A stretch of DNA of 64,000 nt from JASDSY01 sp041441465. GTDB taxonomy: Bacteria; Muiribacteriota; UBA9980. The stretch covers positions 1 to 64,000 of the forward strand of contig JASDSY010000030.1 in assembly GCA_041441465.1 (NCBI GenBank), read 5' to 3'. Shown piece by piece: positions 52,134-60,530 of this stretch. Position 1 is the stretch's first letter. Each line of letters starts with the position of its first letter. The position numbers were made by a program, and so were the translations under genes. Under the pieces are notes generated by a model that worked only from the letters and a program-made list of their open reading frames with translations, had not been told where the DNA came from and made no database searches.

Positions 52134-52562
52134 CTATGAGGGATTCCCTTTTTTTATTTTTAAGTTTTTTTTTATTTTATTAATGCATTTTAAAATGTTA
52201 TTGTTTATTTCATGTTCCCAAAAATTAATTACGGTCCAACCAATCTTCATAAGAATTTTAATATTATTTTTATCTCTAAGTGTATTTTTATTTACTTTAT
52301 TAATCCAATATTTTTTATTGGTTTGTGGTAGTCTATAGCATTTCGGGCATCCATGCCAAAAACAACCATTAATAAATATTGCTATTTTATATTTTGTGAA
52401 AACTATGTCAGGTTTACCTATGAGTTTTTTATAGTTTTTTCTCCATCCCTTTATTTCATGTTTCCACAGTTCTTTTCTTAATTTTACCTCTATAGAAGTA
52501 TCAAATGATTTTACTTTTTGCATTATTTTGCTTCGAGTTTGTTTATCTACGGTGTCAGTCAT
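52134..52562 (-). CDS. vsr: Very-short-patch repair endonuclease Vsr
   Basis: A 142-residue Vsr nuclease: RSKIMQKVKSFDTSIEVKLR, then GKPDIVFTKYKIAIFINGCF and WHGCPKC. It nicks at T:G mismatches made by deamination of 5-methylcytosine. It lies downstream of a C5-methyltransferase and restriction gene on the same strand, the standard protective context. Zinc-binding Cys/His and the catalytic Asp (GKPDIVF) are present, so it appears functional. Confidence 0.93.
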   Translation of the reverse strand: MTDTVDKQTRSKIMQKVKSFDTSIEVKLRKELWKHEIKGWRKNYKKLIGKPDIVFTKYKIAIFINGCFWHGCPKCYRLPQTNKKYWINKVNKNTLRDKNNIKILMKIGWTVINFWEHEINNNILKCINKIKKNLKIKKGNPS

Positions 52563-52567
52563 AATTC

Positions 52568-53620
52568 TTAAAAATTTTCTATTTTTTGATCATATTTTCT
52601 GCCAAAATAAAATTTTTCGAATTCTTCGCTATCTGCAGTAGGAAATTCATGTTTAATTTCAAGTGCTAATATTTCTAACAATTTATTCCCTAAAACCATA
52701 GAATACTTTCCTCTTAGAGCTTTTTCATACCAAACTAATAAATTTGACTCTGTAATAATGCTTTGTATTTTTGCTTTCCAGCCAATTTGATTTAATAATG
52801 AAATAATTACTTTTTCTTCTGAATCTTTACATACGATAACAATTCTATCTGCCGTTATTGAAGTTACAATATTTTCTGCAAGTTCTTCATCAAGCGATAA
52901 GTGCTTAATTTGTATCGCGATGCCAAAGTTTGACCACATATCCAATCCTCTATCGGCCGCATTTGTAACTCCGACACGGTTAATTGAAGCCGGTATTCTT
53001 ATATTTCTTTTAGTTGAATCTATCCCAATAATAAGTTTGGCAAAATCTTCGAATTCTTTAAGTAAATTTATTTTTGCATTATTGAATGAAATTTCTATAG
53101 TAACATTAATTTCTTGAACTAATACAGAAAATAATGAATATACAATTATTTCATATATTTTATCGATACTTCTTTTCAAACCAGGTTCTGATCTAAACAA
53201 ATCAATGAATTTGTCTATTTTAAAGTTTTCTTTGGTTGATTTCAAGCAATAATCAAGTCCAGATGACATTTGATCATAGCGCGCAAAAAACTTAGTGTAT
53301 ATATATGCTTCAACAATTCCGTTTTTTTCTCTATTCAATTTACCTAATTCAACTAAAACTGATGGTGGAATAGCATTTTCATTAAAAACATCATCTTGAT
53401 ATCTTGCCGAAGACGTGCTGGTTCTTCCGAGAAAATTTTTGCATACTTCATCGCGCCATTTTTTCGATTTATTTCTATATGATTCAATATCAGATAGGTC
53501 GATGTCTTTATAAATCCTGTCGTGGTGTAAGATTTCAGCAATTTGAATTGGTTTATATAAATGAACTCTTGCTTTTTTGATTAAACTGTCAAGTGCTTCT
53601 TTTGCTTGTTTTAAATCCAT
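52568..53620 (-). CDS. Type II restriction endonuclease, HaeII-like
   Basis: A 350-residue protein between methyltransferase and Vsr. The start phrase SLIKKARVHLYKPIQIAEIL and the core TNAADRGLDMWSNFGIAIQIKHLSL look like the HaeII family as I remember it; the core would be the PD-(D/E)xK site (Asp in LDMW, Q-x-K in IQIKH). HaeII itself cuts RGCGCY; the specificity here is not proven. The ATG at 53620 overlaps the methyltransferase stop, so the two are coupled. GAGGA precedes it. Confidence 0.72.
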   Translation of the reverse strand: MDLKQAKEALDSLIKKARVHLYKPIQIAEILHHDRIYKDIDLSDIESYRNKSKKWRDEVCKNFLGRTSTSSARYQDDVFNENAIPPSVLVELGKLNREKNGIVEAYIYTKFFARYDQMSSGLDYCLKSTKENFKIDKFIDLFRSEPGLKRSIDKIYEIIVYSLFSVLVQEINVTIEISFNNAKINLLKEFEDFAKLIIGIDSTKRNIRIPASINRVGVTNAADRGLDMWSNFGIAIQIKHLSLDEELAENIVTSITADRIVIVCKDSEEKVIISLLNQIGWKAKIQSIITESNLLVWYEKALRGKYSMVLGNKLLEILALEIKHEFPTADSEEFEKFYFGRKYDQKIENF

Positions 53621-53621
53621 A

Positions 53622-54584
53622 TCAATCCTCAAATAAATTCGTTTGTATTAATGTAGGTTCAACCATTTTTCTTTCGTTTAAAGTCTTAATTATTTCTTTT
53701 GCAACTGCTTTAATTACAGGAACCGCAACGCTGTTACCAGTTTGTTTTTTGATTTGAGCGTAAGACACTACTATTTCAAATGTGTCAGGAAACCCTTGTA
53801 AACGCATTAATTCTCTTGGTGTTAATCTGCGTGTTCCGTTAACCAATAGATAATTGTGTGAAGCGTTGGCCCTCAAAGCACATGAATATGGAAGTGCTGA
53901 TATATTTCCGCCTTTATTTTCATGCCAAATTGATGGAAAGTTTGGTTTTGTTTTTATTCGTTGAAACCGATCTTGCTTTAACTCTTCTGAAACAAAGAAA
54001 CTTTTAGGTATATCTTCATCTTTTTCTAACAGAGTGTCTAAGTGTGGTCTTTTATGTGTTGGTTTTGGAAAATTAAATTCCCATCTTTTTTTAAAGCCAA
54101 CTATAAAAATTCTTTCGCGTTTTTGAGGAACGCCAAAGTCAAGAGCATTTAATACAGAGTGGTATACATGATATCCCAATGCCTTTAGGTGCTCGATGAT
54201 AGTTTTAAATGTTCTGCCGCCATCATGCGAAGTGAGCTGTTTAACGTTTTCAAGCATAAATGCGATAGGTTTTTTGACTTCTAATATTTTTTCTATATAA
54301 AAAAATAATGTTCCTCTTGTATCTGCGAAGCCTTTTCTTTCACCTATAATGCTAAATGGTTGGCAAGGAAACCCTCCCAGTAAAATATCATGGTCTGGAA
54401 TGTCTTTGGGTTCAATTTTAGTTATATCACCAGCCGGCAAATCTCCAAAGTTTGCTTGATATGTTTGTTGAGCATATTTATCCCACTCAGACGTAAAAAC
54501 ACATTTGCATCCGTATTCTTCAAATCCTAATCGAATTCCACCAATTCCTGCGAATAAATCAATTATTTTATAATGTTTTTTCAT
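53622..54584 (-). CDS. DNA cytosine-5 methyltransferase
   Basis: A 320-residue C5-MTase with the standard motifs in order: I DLFAGIGGIRLGFE, IV GGFPCQPFSIIGERKGF (catalytic Cys), VI FMLENVKQL, VIII QKRERIFIVGFK, and IX/X RRLTPRELMRLQGFP and QTGNSVAVPVIKAV. It protects host DNA from the adjacent nuclease. First gene of a three-gene restriction operon with vsr last. The length is usual for a small type II enzyme. Confidence 0.95.
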   Translation of the reverse strand: MKKHYKIIDLFAGIGGIRLGFEEYGCKCVFTSEWDKYAQQTYQANFGDLPAGDITKIEPKDIPDHDILLGGFPCQPFSIIGERKGFADTRGTLFFYIEKILEVKKPIAFMLENVKQLTSHDGGRTFKTIIEHLKALGYHVYHSVLNALDFGVPQKRERIFIVGFKKRWEFNFPKPTHKRPHLDTLLEKDEDIPKSFFVSEELKQDRFQRIKTKPNFPSIWHENKGGNISALPYSCALRANASHNYLLVNGTRRLTPRELMRLQGFPDTFEIVVSYAQIKKQTGNSVAVPVIKAVAKEIIKTLNERKMVEPTLIQTNLFED

Positions 54585-54632
54585 AATCCTTTCCTATTGT
54601 ATGCATATGTTCCCTTAAAATAAGTTATTATA

Positions 54633-54908
54633 TCATGTTTCAATTAATTTTTCAATAACTTTTTCAAACTCGCTTAATGATCTTTCACTAAACACTTTAT
54701 ACGTCGAATGTCGGTCAACATATACCGAATACGGCAGGCCGTTAAGTTCTACATATTTTTTAAAACTGTCTAAAATTGGTATCGTTCCTTCATAATCATA
54801 AAAATGACCGTAAATTTTGCTTGTCGCATCATCAATAAAGCCCATCAATACAAACTTGCGTCCGTCTTTTCCAAGCCATTTGTGATGGCTGCCGTCTATT
54901 TGCAACAT
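54633..54908 (-). pseudogene. Transposase fragment (DDE, IS481/ISNCY-like)
   Basis: Ninety-one residues of a DDE transposase core: MLQIDGSHHKWLG (first Asp) and YVDRHSTYKVF (second Asp). The N-terminal HTH and the final Glu region are absent, so it is a remnant. It borders a broken peptidase gene, suggesting that the element once inserted there. Confidence 0.75.
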
Positions 54909-54928
54909 CTGTCCAAATTGTTCTTTCC

Positions 54929-55401
54929 TGGATTAAACGCCAGCAGCAGAAGTTCAAAGTGCAGGAGCGTGAGGCTCCTCTGAAATCATATTGAAACATA
55001 ATACAATCGAAATGTATGTCAGGCCGGATACGAGCCGAGAGAAACGGCAGGTAATTCTAGATAATTGGTATCGTTACGAACTGAAACGAATCGTGTCAGC
55101 TTTAATAACAAAGCATGAATTGCTGATGAAAGTGAAGGTCAATAAATTTGGCGTCAGGAAGATGAAGACAAAGTGGGGTGTCTGTAACCGGAAAACTGGC
55201 ATAATATGGCTCAATCTTGAACTTGCCAAGAAATTCAGGGAACATATTGAATATATAATAGTTCATGAAATGACGCACCTTATTGAACGCCGACACAATG
55301 AATTATTTATCGCTTATATGGATAAGTTCCTTCAAAAATGGCGTTTTTTAAAAGAAGAACTAAACCGTGGTGCATTAAGAATGGAAAAATGGGAATATTG
55401 A
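54929..55401 (+). pseudogene. YgjP-type metallopeptidase gene with internal deletion
   Basis: Two pieces of a DUF45/YgjP-like zinc peptidase. The first (54929-54994: KFKVQEREAPLKSY then stop) is an N-terminal block. The second (from about 54991, in another frame: VRPDTSREKRQVILDNWYRY, KTKWGVCN, IIVHEMTHLIERRHNELF) holds the HEMTH zinc site. About 25 residues expected between them are missing and the frame changes, so the gene is broken. It may still express the zinc part. Confidence 0.7.
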
Positions 55402-55500
55402 AGAATATTTTTAATATTTACAAAGACGTCGCTTGTGAATATTTATTTTAAATATGTAATAATCAAAAAATTGAATACATATTATAATTTTAGAATGTTT

Positions 55501-55538
55501 AAACGCTTTCATGGAATAATCCGTGAAAGCGTTTTTTT
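55501..55538 (+). terminator. Rho-independent terminator
   Basis: AAACGCTTTCATGG-aataat-CCGTGAAAGCGTTT with a T-run, one of the strongest hairpins in the window. It separates the broken peptidase from the second replication module. Confidence 0.9.
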
Positions 55539-55572
55539 ATTTTCTCAATAATTCATTAGAAAGGAGTTGCCT

Positions 55573-56001
55573 ATGCAAATAATCAATCAAAGTAGCCATA
55601 TTGAAAAACTATGCCAGATTAATCCGAAACTAGAACCGTTAATTGAGCCGATTGAAGAATATTTTTCGGTACTCAAGGATATTTTTTATAACGCTCACGA
55701 TGCTGAAGAATTCTTACTCGATAAAGAAGCAGGCCACATAGTGGTTATAGAAAAACCTTCAGATGCTAATAATTTAAATGCAGCCGGAATCGGGGCAGTA
55801 ACATTAAAAAATAGTAATCCAGAGGCAATTGAAAAGCTGATGCTCAATAATGGCAATTTTGCATACAAAATTTCGGTCGGTATTAATAACTCATATCTTG
55901 TAACGTTATTTTCAATGGCTGGTACGTTAGATAACGAAACAGAAAAATGGCTCAGGGAAAATTGCGAAAGATCAATAAATAATACTGGCTGGTTAAATTG
56001 A
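55573..56001 (+). CDS. Hypothetical protein, first gene of second module
   Basis: A 142-residue alpha/beta protein with no recognised motif. AAAGGAG precedes the ATG at 55573. It heads a rightward series that includes the paralogous ATPase and nuclease genes. Function unknown. Confidence 0.55.
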   Translation: MQIINQSSHIEKLCQINPKLEPLIEPIEEYFSVLKDIFYNAHDAEEFLLDKEAGHIVVIEKPSDANNLNAAGIGAVTLKNSNPEAIEKLMLNNGNFAYKISVGINNSYLVTLFSMAGTLDNETEKWLRENCERSINNTGWLN

Positions 56002-56017
56002 AATGAGGTGAATTTTA

Positions 56018-56317
56018 ATGTTTGAGACAGGCAAAAGATATATGACATGCGGAGTTGTTTCTGAAATACCATTGGACATACAGCTAATATTATGGGGTTT
56101 AATTGATAAATTAAAAACTAAAAATGAGCAGCTTGATTATCTTCAAATATTTGAGCTGGCAAAGAAAAATGAAAACACTCAATACATAAAACATATTCAA
56201 GAGGTGCCGCCATATAAAAATGAAAGCACATTCAGGCATAATACGCCTGTAAATAAGAAAATATATGTAATTGACGACAAAACTCATTCGACAATGTTAC
56301 TTGCGGAAGAATATTAA
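56018..56317 (+). CDS. Hypothetical protein
   Basis: A 99-residue protein (YMTCGVVSEIPLDIQLILWG) 17 bp after its neighbour, with GAGGTG as ribosome site. The phrase resembles small phage proteins (DUF960-like), but I would not press that. Function unknown. Confidence 0.5.
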   Translation: MFETGKRYMTCGVVSEIPLDIQLILWGLIDKLKTKNEQLDYLQIFELAKKNENTQYIKHIQEVPPYKNESTFRHNTPVNKKIYVIDDKTHSTMLLAEEY

Positions 56318-56357
56318 CTTAATAAATACCCCAAAACTATTATAAGGAGTGATAATT

Positions 56358-57329
56358 ATGGAATTTAAAAAAGCCCAAAAAAATGAAAGCAGACTCAGGA
56401 TTGCAATATCAGGTGCCAGCGGTTCAGGTAAAACATATTCGGCACTAAGAATTGCCAAAGGCATAGGTGGAAAAATCGCAGTTATTGATACTGAACGTTC
56501 ATCGGCTTCGTTATATGCTGACATAATTGATTTCGATGTTTTAAACTTAGAGCCGCCGTATAATCCTCAAAAATACATTGAAGCTATAATTGAAGCTGAA
56601 AATGCAGGATATAATGTAATCATAATCGATTCTTTAAGTCATGCATGGTCAGGAACCGGCGGATTGCTCGATCTGCACGATAACATTCAAAAGAGCAGCA
56701 AAGGTGTGAACGGTTTTTCAGCCTGGAAAGAAATAACGCCGATACAAAACCGCTTCATCGATACAATACTTGCTTCTAAATGTCATATCATAACAACTAT
56801 GAGGGCTAAACAGGAATATATAATCGAAAAAGGCGAATATAAGACTCAGGTCAGAAAAGTCGGACTGGCGCCAGTGCAAAGGGACGGTCTTGAATATGAA
56901 TTCACTATATTCTTTGAAATCTCACAGGAACATGTTGCGACTGCCAGTAAGGACAGGACAAACTTGTTTGACGGTAAATATTTTACGCCGAGTGAAGAAA
57001 CCGGAAAAATATTAATCAACTGGTTAAATAAGCCAGTTAATAATGCTGAAGTCATTTTACCTGCCAATAATATTGTGCAGCCAGCGTTCCAAAACAATAA
57101 AATTCAACAGGAACACACAAAAACAGCGGAAATGCCAGTCTTAAATACAGGACTGACAGTAACAATTAATGAAATAGTACGCGTAATTAAACCTGAACTG
57201 AAAGCTATATTTGCCAGAGAAGCCTATACTACCAAAGCTATAATGACTATCTGGGATAAATTTAACGGCAATCAGGATGCGATAATAGATTCCTTAACAT
57301 CAAAACAAACAACTCAGGCAGCGGCCTAA
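56358..57329 (+). CDS. RecA-like ATPase, paralogue of 38316 gene
   Basis: A 323-residue P-loop ATPase nearly collinear with the protein at 38316 (same MEFKKA start, Walker A ISGASGSGKTYSA, Walker B NVIIIDSLSHAW, and VRKVGLAPVQR). Differences are spread over the sequence, mostly in the C-terminal linker, so the copies diverged in separate elements and did not arise by recent duplication. Ribosome site AAGGAG. Confidence 0.85.
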   Translation: MEFKKAQKNESRLRIAISGASGSGKTYSALRIAKGIGGKIAVIDTERSSASLYADIIDFDVLNLEPPYNPQKYIEAIIEAENAGYNVIIIDSLSHAWSGTGGLLDLHDNIQKSSKGVNGFSAWKEITPIQNRFIDTILASKCHIITTMRAKQEYIIEKGEYKTQVRKVGLAPVQRDGLEYEFTIFFEISQEHVATASKDRTNLFDGKYFTPSEETGKILINWLNKPVNNAEVILPANNIVQPAFQNNKIQQEHTKTAEMPVLNTGLTVTINEIVRVIKPELKAIFAREAYTTKAIMTIWDKFNGNQDAIIDSLTSKQTTQAAA

Positions 57330-57389
57330 TTCATAACTTACCTAATTTTCAATATAACAAAAATTAAATATATTCAGGAGATGATACTA

Positions 57390-58745
57390 ATGAATAAATT
57401 TGACCATTTATCATTTAGCAGCATTACTCGTTATGTAAGATGTCCAAGGCATTTTTATAAGTATATTACCGAAAAAAAGCCCTTGCCAGCTGAGGCATCG
57501 CTTAAAGGCACTATGATGCACGCTGAAATTGCTAAAATGCTTGAAGATAATAACTACGAAACAAATCCAGCATACGGTGAAAAATTTAAAAGATTTTGCC
57601 GTTATATTCTGCAAAAGCCTGTGGGGATTGAGCAAAAATTCACTATGGATTTTTTAACGCAGAAGGTAGTGGGGGTAATTGACTCTTATTCAATTCATGG
57701 CGATCAGGCTGTAATATGCGACTGGAAATCATTTTATACGCCTTATGGCGGTTATACAGAACCTATGCAGTTAAAAATATACGCTCTGGCCGTTAAAGAA
57801 AAACATCCGGAAGTTAAGCTTGTTCATGGTTATTTCTTCTATATTAAAAGTGATTTTTACGATGTAATTAGCGTGTTTGAAGATGAAATAGATGCGTTTT
57901 CACATGAACTTTCTGGCATTATCGATGCAATTTCAACGGATAAAAATTTCGACCCGGTAGCTGGTGAACACTGCAATCGTTGCCGGTACTCTGAAGACTG
58001 TCCTATTACTAAGAATTTTAAAATAAGCGCGTTAAAAACAATCGAAGAAGTTAGGGAATTTGCCAATAAAACCTTTGCATTGGAAACATTGCTCAGTCAG
58101 AGCAAGGACAGGATTAAAGAATTTTTACTGAATTATGGACTTAACGAATTGCCAATTGACGCTGAAAATCGTTATTACATAACAACATCGCCCGTCTTTA
58201 GAATAGGCAAGATACAAAGCCCTAAAAAGAAAACTGCCGCTGATAAATTGCTTAATATTGCCGCATCAGTAAAATGTCAAGCGGAATCTGATCAGCTTAA
58301 AGCAGGTAATGTTAATAACTGTCAAATAGCTGACAATACTACAAAAATAAAGAATAAAGGAGCTAATATTGATGAAAATAAAGATACAGCAACAGTTACC
58401 GAGAATTCAACTACGGCAGAAAATAACGAAATTAAACTCGCAATATCAAAGACTGAAAACTCGCTATCAGAACCGGATAAGAGTATCATACCGATATCGG
58501 CAGTCGTTTCAAATAAGACACCAGTATTAGCTTCTGACGAATCAATAAAAGTAAAAATGGGTGAAATAAATCAATTACTGGTTGAACTAAACGAAATAGA
58601 AACGGATGCGCCTTCATGGAAAATTAGTTCAGTTGTTAAAAAATTTTTAGGCAAGAATTTTACAATGGCTACTGACAGCGAAAAATATGAGCTTAAATTA
58701 AAACTTAATCAAATGCTTTTAAATAAAATACCGAAAATAGCATAA
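57390..58745 (+). CDS. Cas4/RecB-like nuclease, paralogue of 39269 gene
   Basis: A 451-residue PD-(D/E)xK nuclease with FSSITRYVRCPRHFYKYI at the start, VICDWKSF at the active site and CNRCRYSEDCP for the iron-sulfur cluster. Compared with its paralogue it has a long insertion near residues 290-390 rich in Asn, Thr and Ser. It follows the ATPase by 60 bp rather than overlapping. CAGGAGA precedes the ATG. Confidence 0.85.
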   Translation: MNKFDHLSFSSITRYVRCPRHFYKYITEKKPLPAEASLKGTMMHAEIAKMLEDNNYETNPAYGEKFKRFCRYILQKPVGIEQKFTMDFLTQKVVGVIDSYSIHGDQAVICDWKSFYTPYGGYTEPMQLKIYALAVKEKHPEVKLVHGYFFYIKSDFYDVISVFEDEIDAFSHELSGIIDAISTDKNFDPVAGEHCNRCRYSEDCPITKNFKISALKTIEEVREFANKTFALETLLSQSKDRIKEFLLNYGLNELPIDAENRYYITTSPVFRIGKIQSPKKKTAADKLLNIAASVKCQAESDQLKAGNVNNCQIADNTTKIKNKGANIDENKDTATVTENSTTAENNEIKLAISKTENSLSEPDKSIIPISAVVSNKTPVLASDESIKVKMGEINQLLVELNEIETDAPSWKISSVVKKFLGKNFTMATDSEKYELKLKLNQMLLNKIPKIA

Positions 58746-58772
58746 TTTAATAAAATTAATTGGCTGTAAAAT

Positions 58773-58810
58773 AAGCTGAAAGCGAGTTATAGGCTTTCAG
58801 CTTATTTTAT
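58773..58810 (+). terminator. Rho-independent terminator
   Basis: AAGCTGAAAGC-gagttatag-GCTTTCAGCTT followed by ATTTTAT. Confidence 0.8.
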
Positions 58811-58829
58811 ATTGCGAAAGGAAGGTTGC

Positions 58830-59093
58830 GTGAAGTACTTTATATTTTTAACGTATGAAGGTTCGACATATTGCAAAAAAACGAATAATGACCATTGGGA
58901 AACCGCTAATAACTTGCAGATGATTGGCATTGCTCAAGGAAATAGCAGTGATGAAGCCTTTTTGAGTTTAATATCTGAAAATGAATGGGTGTTCGATTTT
59001 GATTTCGATGAAGTTTTTTGCTATCAGATGACTGATAATTACGAAGAAGGCAAAAAATATTTTTCGATTAGTGAATATAAAAAGTCGCATTAA
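58830..59093 (+). CDS. Small hypothetical protein
   Basis: An 87-residue acidic protein starting at GTG after AAGGAAGG (KYFIFLTYEGSTYCKKTNND). No family recognised. It lies in a run of short accessory genes like that at 41-43 kb. Confidence 0.5.
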   Translation: MKYFIFLTYEGSTYCKKTNNDHWETANNLQMIGIAQGNSSDEAFLSLISENEWVFDFDFDEVFCYQMTDNYEEGKKYFSISEYKKSH

Positions 59094-59147
59094 AAGACTA
59101 TTCTAAGAAATACTTCAAAATTTAAATTGAAAGGAAAGTGAATAAAA

Positions 59148-59402
59148 ATGCCAAAAATCTTTGAATTAATTACTTATGTCATATTAAGCTCGCTTCTAAT
59201 ATTCCAAAAACAAAATCACGATGTTAATGATGAACATTCATTCACAAACGATAAAACTGCCAATAATTCATTTACTGTTAACCCTAAAGCTGAATGCTTG
59301 AAAATTGATTCGGCCTTTTATGGCGGATTGCCGTGGTCGAATAAACACTATCAAAAGCGGATATTAGCCGAGCGAAGACGCAAGGAAGACAGACAAATGT
59401 AA
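59148..59402 (+). CDS. Small membrane-anchored protein
   Basis: An 84-residue protein with one N-terminal hydrophobic segment and a basic C-terminus (KRILAERRRKEDRQM). AAAGGAAAG precedes the ATG. Same plan as the protein at 41231. Confidence 0.5.
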   Translation: MPKIFELITYVILSSLLIFQKQNHDVNDEHSFTNDKTANNSFTVNPKAECLKIDSAFYGGLPWSNKHYQKRILAERRRKEDRQM

Positions 59403-59441
59403 TTATTAAAACGCATTAAATTTAAAATGAGGTGTTAAATA

Positions 59442-59594
59442 ATGGAAATTATATTAAGAGCGGTATTATTAGTAATATTTCTTATTTTAAGAGGAATTAC
59501 AATGCCGGCAGCTGTATTGCAAGCATCAAATAAATTCGGTATTAGTCAAGATACTATAAAGAAGTACCTAAAAAAAAAGTTGATGAAATTATAA
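59442..59594 (+). CDS. Very small membrane protein with HTH-like tail
   Basis: A 50-residue frame: a hydrophobic start (IILRAVLLVIFLILRGIT), then a segment (QASNKFGISQDTIKKYLKKK) resembling a recognition helix. TGAGGTG precedes the ATG. A long hairpin follows its stop. Confidence 0.4.
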   Translation: MEIILRAVLLVIFLILRGITMPAAVLQASNKFGISQDTIKKYLKKKLMKL

Positions 59595-59598
59595 TAAA

Positions 59599-59648
59599 AC
59601 TTGCCTAAAGCTTATCTTTATAAAAATCATGAACAGCTTTAGGCAAGT
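59599..59648 (-). terminator. Long-stem terminator
   Basis: ACTTGCCTAAAGCT pairs with AGCTTTAGGCAAGT over 14 bp with a 22-base loop. The T-rich tail (TTTTATT) is on the minus side, so it serves the minus-strand gene ending at 59694. Confidence 0.75.
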
Positions 59649-59693
59649 AAAAAAATAAGGTATAGGAATATTTTATGATATTTATAAATAAGT

Positions 59694-60233
59694 TTAAAAT
59701 ATTGAATCTGATATCTTCTTATTTTTTCTGGATGGTATGAATTTATTAAGTGTATCTATTATTTTATTAACTTTATCACGGTTGTCAGGTGTTGAAACAT
59801 TAAAAAAAACAATAATTCCAGTGCCGTTTTCACAACGGACAGAATTAATGACTAAGGATTTATATTCTGGTATAGATTTTGCTTCGTGTATAAATTTTTC
59901 CGAATATCCAGAGTGAGTGGGAATAAATACCATTTTTATTTTGGTTATTATTTCAGCATTCATATTTTGAGCAAGTTGTTGATACTTTTGCTCATATGAA
60001 ATGTTTCCAAATTTTATCTCATCTTTAATCAGGTGAAAATTTAATTTGTTTAACCACCTATAAAAAGTTGCTTTTGAAATTTTAGAAATCAAAGAAAATT
60101 TTTCTTCATTAGTATCTTTAAGTCTTCTAAATATTATTTCTTTGCTTTTTATATTATTATTTATTATGAATTCTTTTAAAAGAGCTATTTTATATTTAGT
60201 AGCTTGATATTGACGGTCATTTGATTTACTCAT
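59694..60233 (-). CDS. ArgR-fold-like regulator
   Basis: A 179-residue protein. The N-terminal winged helix (KYKIALLKEFIINNNIKSKE, ATFYRWLNKLNFHLIKDE) and C-terminal part (VFIPTHSGYSEKFIHEAKS, ENGTGIIVFFN) follow the two-domain plan of arginine repressors. The usual arginine-binding GTIAGDDT segment is not conserved. It is divergent from the primase gene and so may repress replication. It is probably an ArgR-like mobile-element regulator rather than true ArgR. Confidence 0.5.
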   Translation of the reverse strand: MSKSNDRQYQATKYKIALLKEFIINNNIKSKEIIFRRLKDTNEEKFSLISKISKATFYRWLNKLNFHLIKDEIKFGNISYEQKYQQLAQNMNAEIITKIKMVFIPTHSGYSEKFIHEAKSIPEYKSLVINSVRCENGTGIIVFFNVSTPDNRDKVNKIIDTLNKFIPSRKNKKISDSIF

Positions 60234-60530
60234 TTTAATACACCTCTGCGAAAAAAAAATAAAAAATATGTTTTTTAAAGCGTTTTGGAATTATGAGCTT
60301 AGTTTAGCACATTGCGTATAAGATATCAAGGCTTAAACTTGAGAATGTTTATTTTATTATGATAAAATGATAATTATATTTTTGCAAATATGCTTTTGGT
60401 ATGGTATTATGCGCAAAAAACTAAAAATGATAATAATAATAAAAATGAGTGTTCATTGGCAACTTTATATTGTTTTTTTAAAAATTCAAAAAAAACGCCC
60501 GGCTTGCCCGGGTAATTTAAGGAGGAAACG
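60234..60530. promoter_or_regulatory. Divergent control region of second primase
   Basis: AT-rich spacer between the ArgR-like gene and primase. CGCCCGGCTTGCCCGGG at 60496-60512 is a GC-rich motif, and an inverted counterpart lies at 63563-63579 just past the gene. It could be a Rep-binding site, an operator or a short hairpin. Confidence 0.45.
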
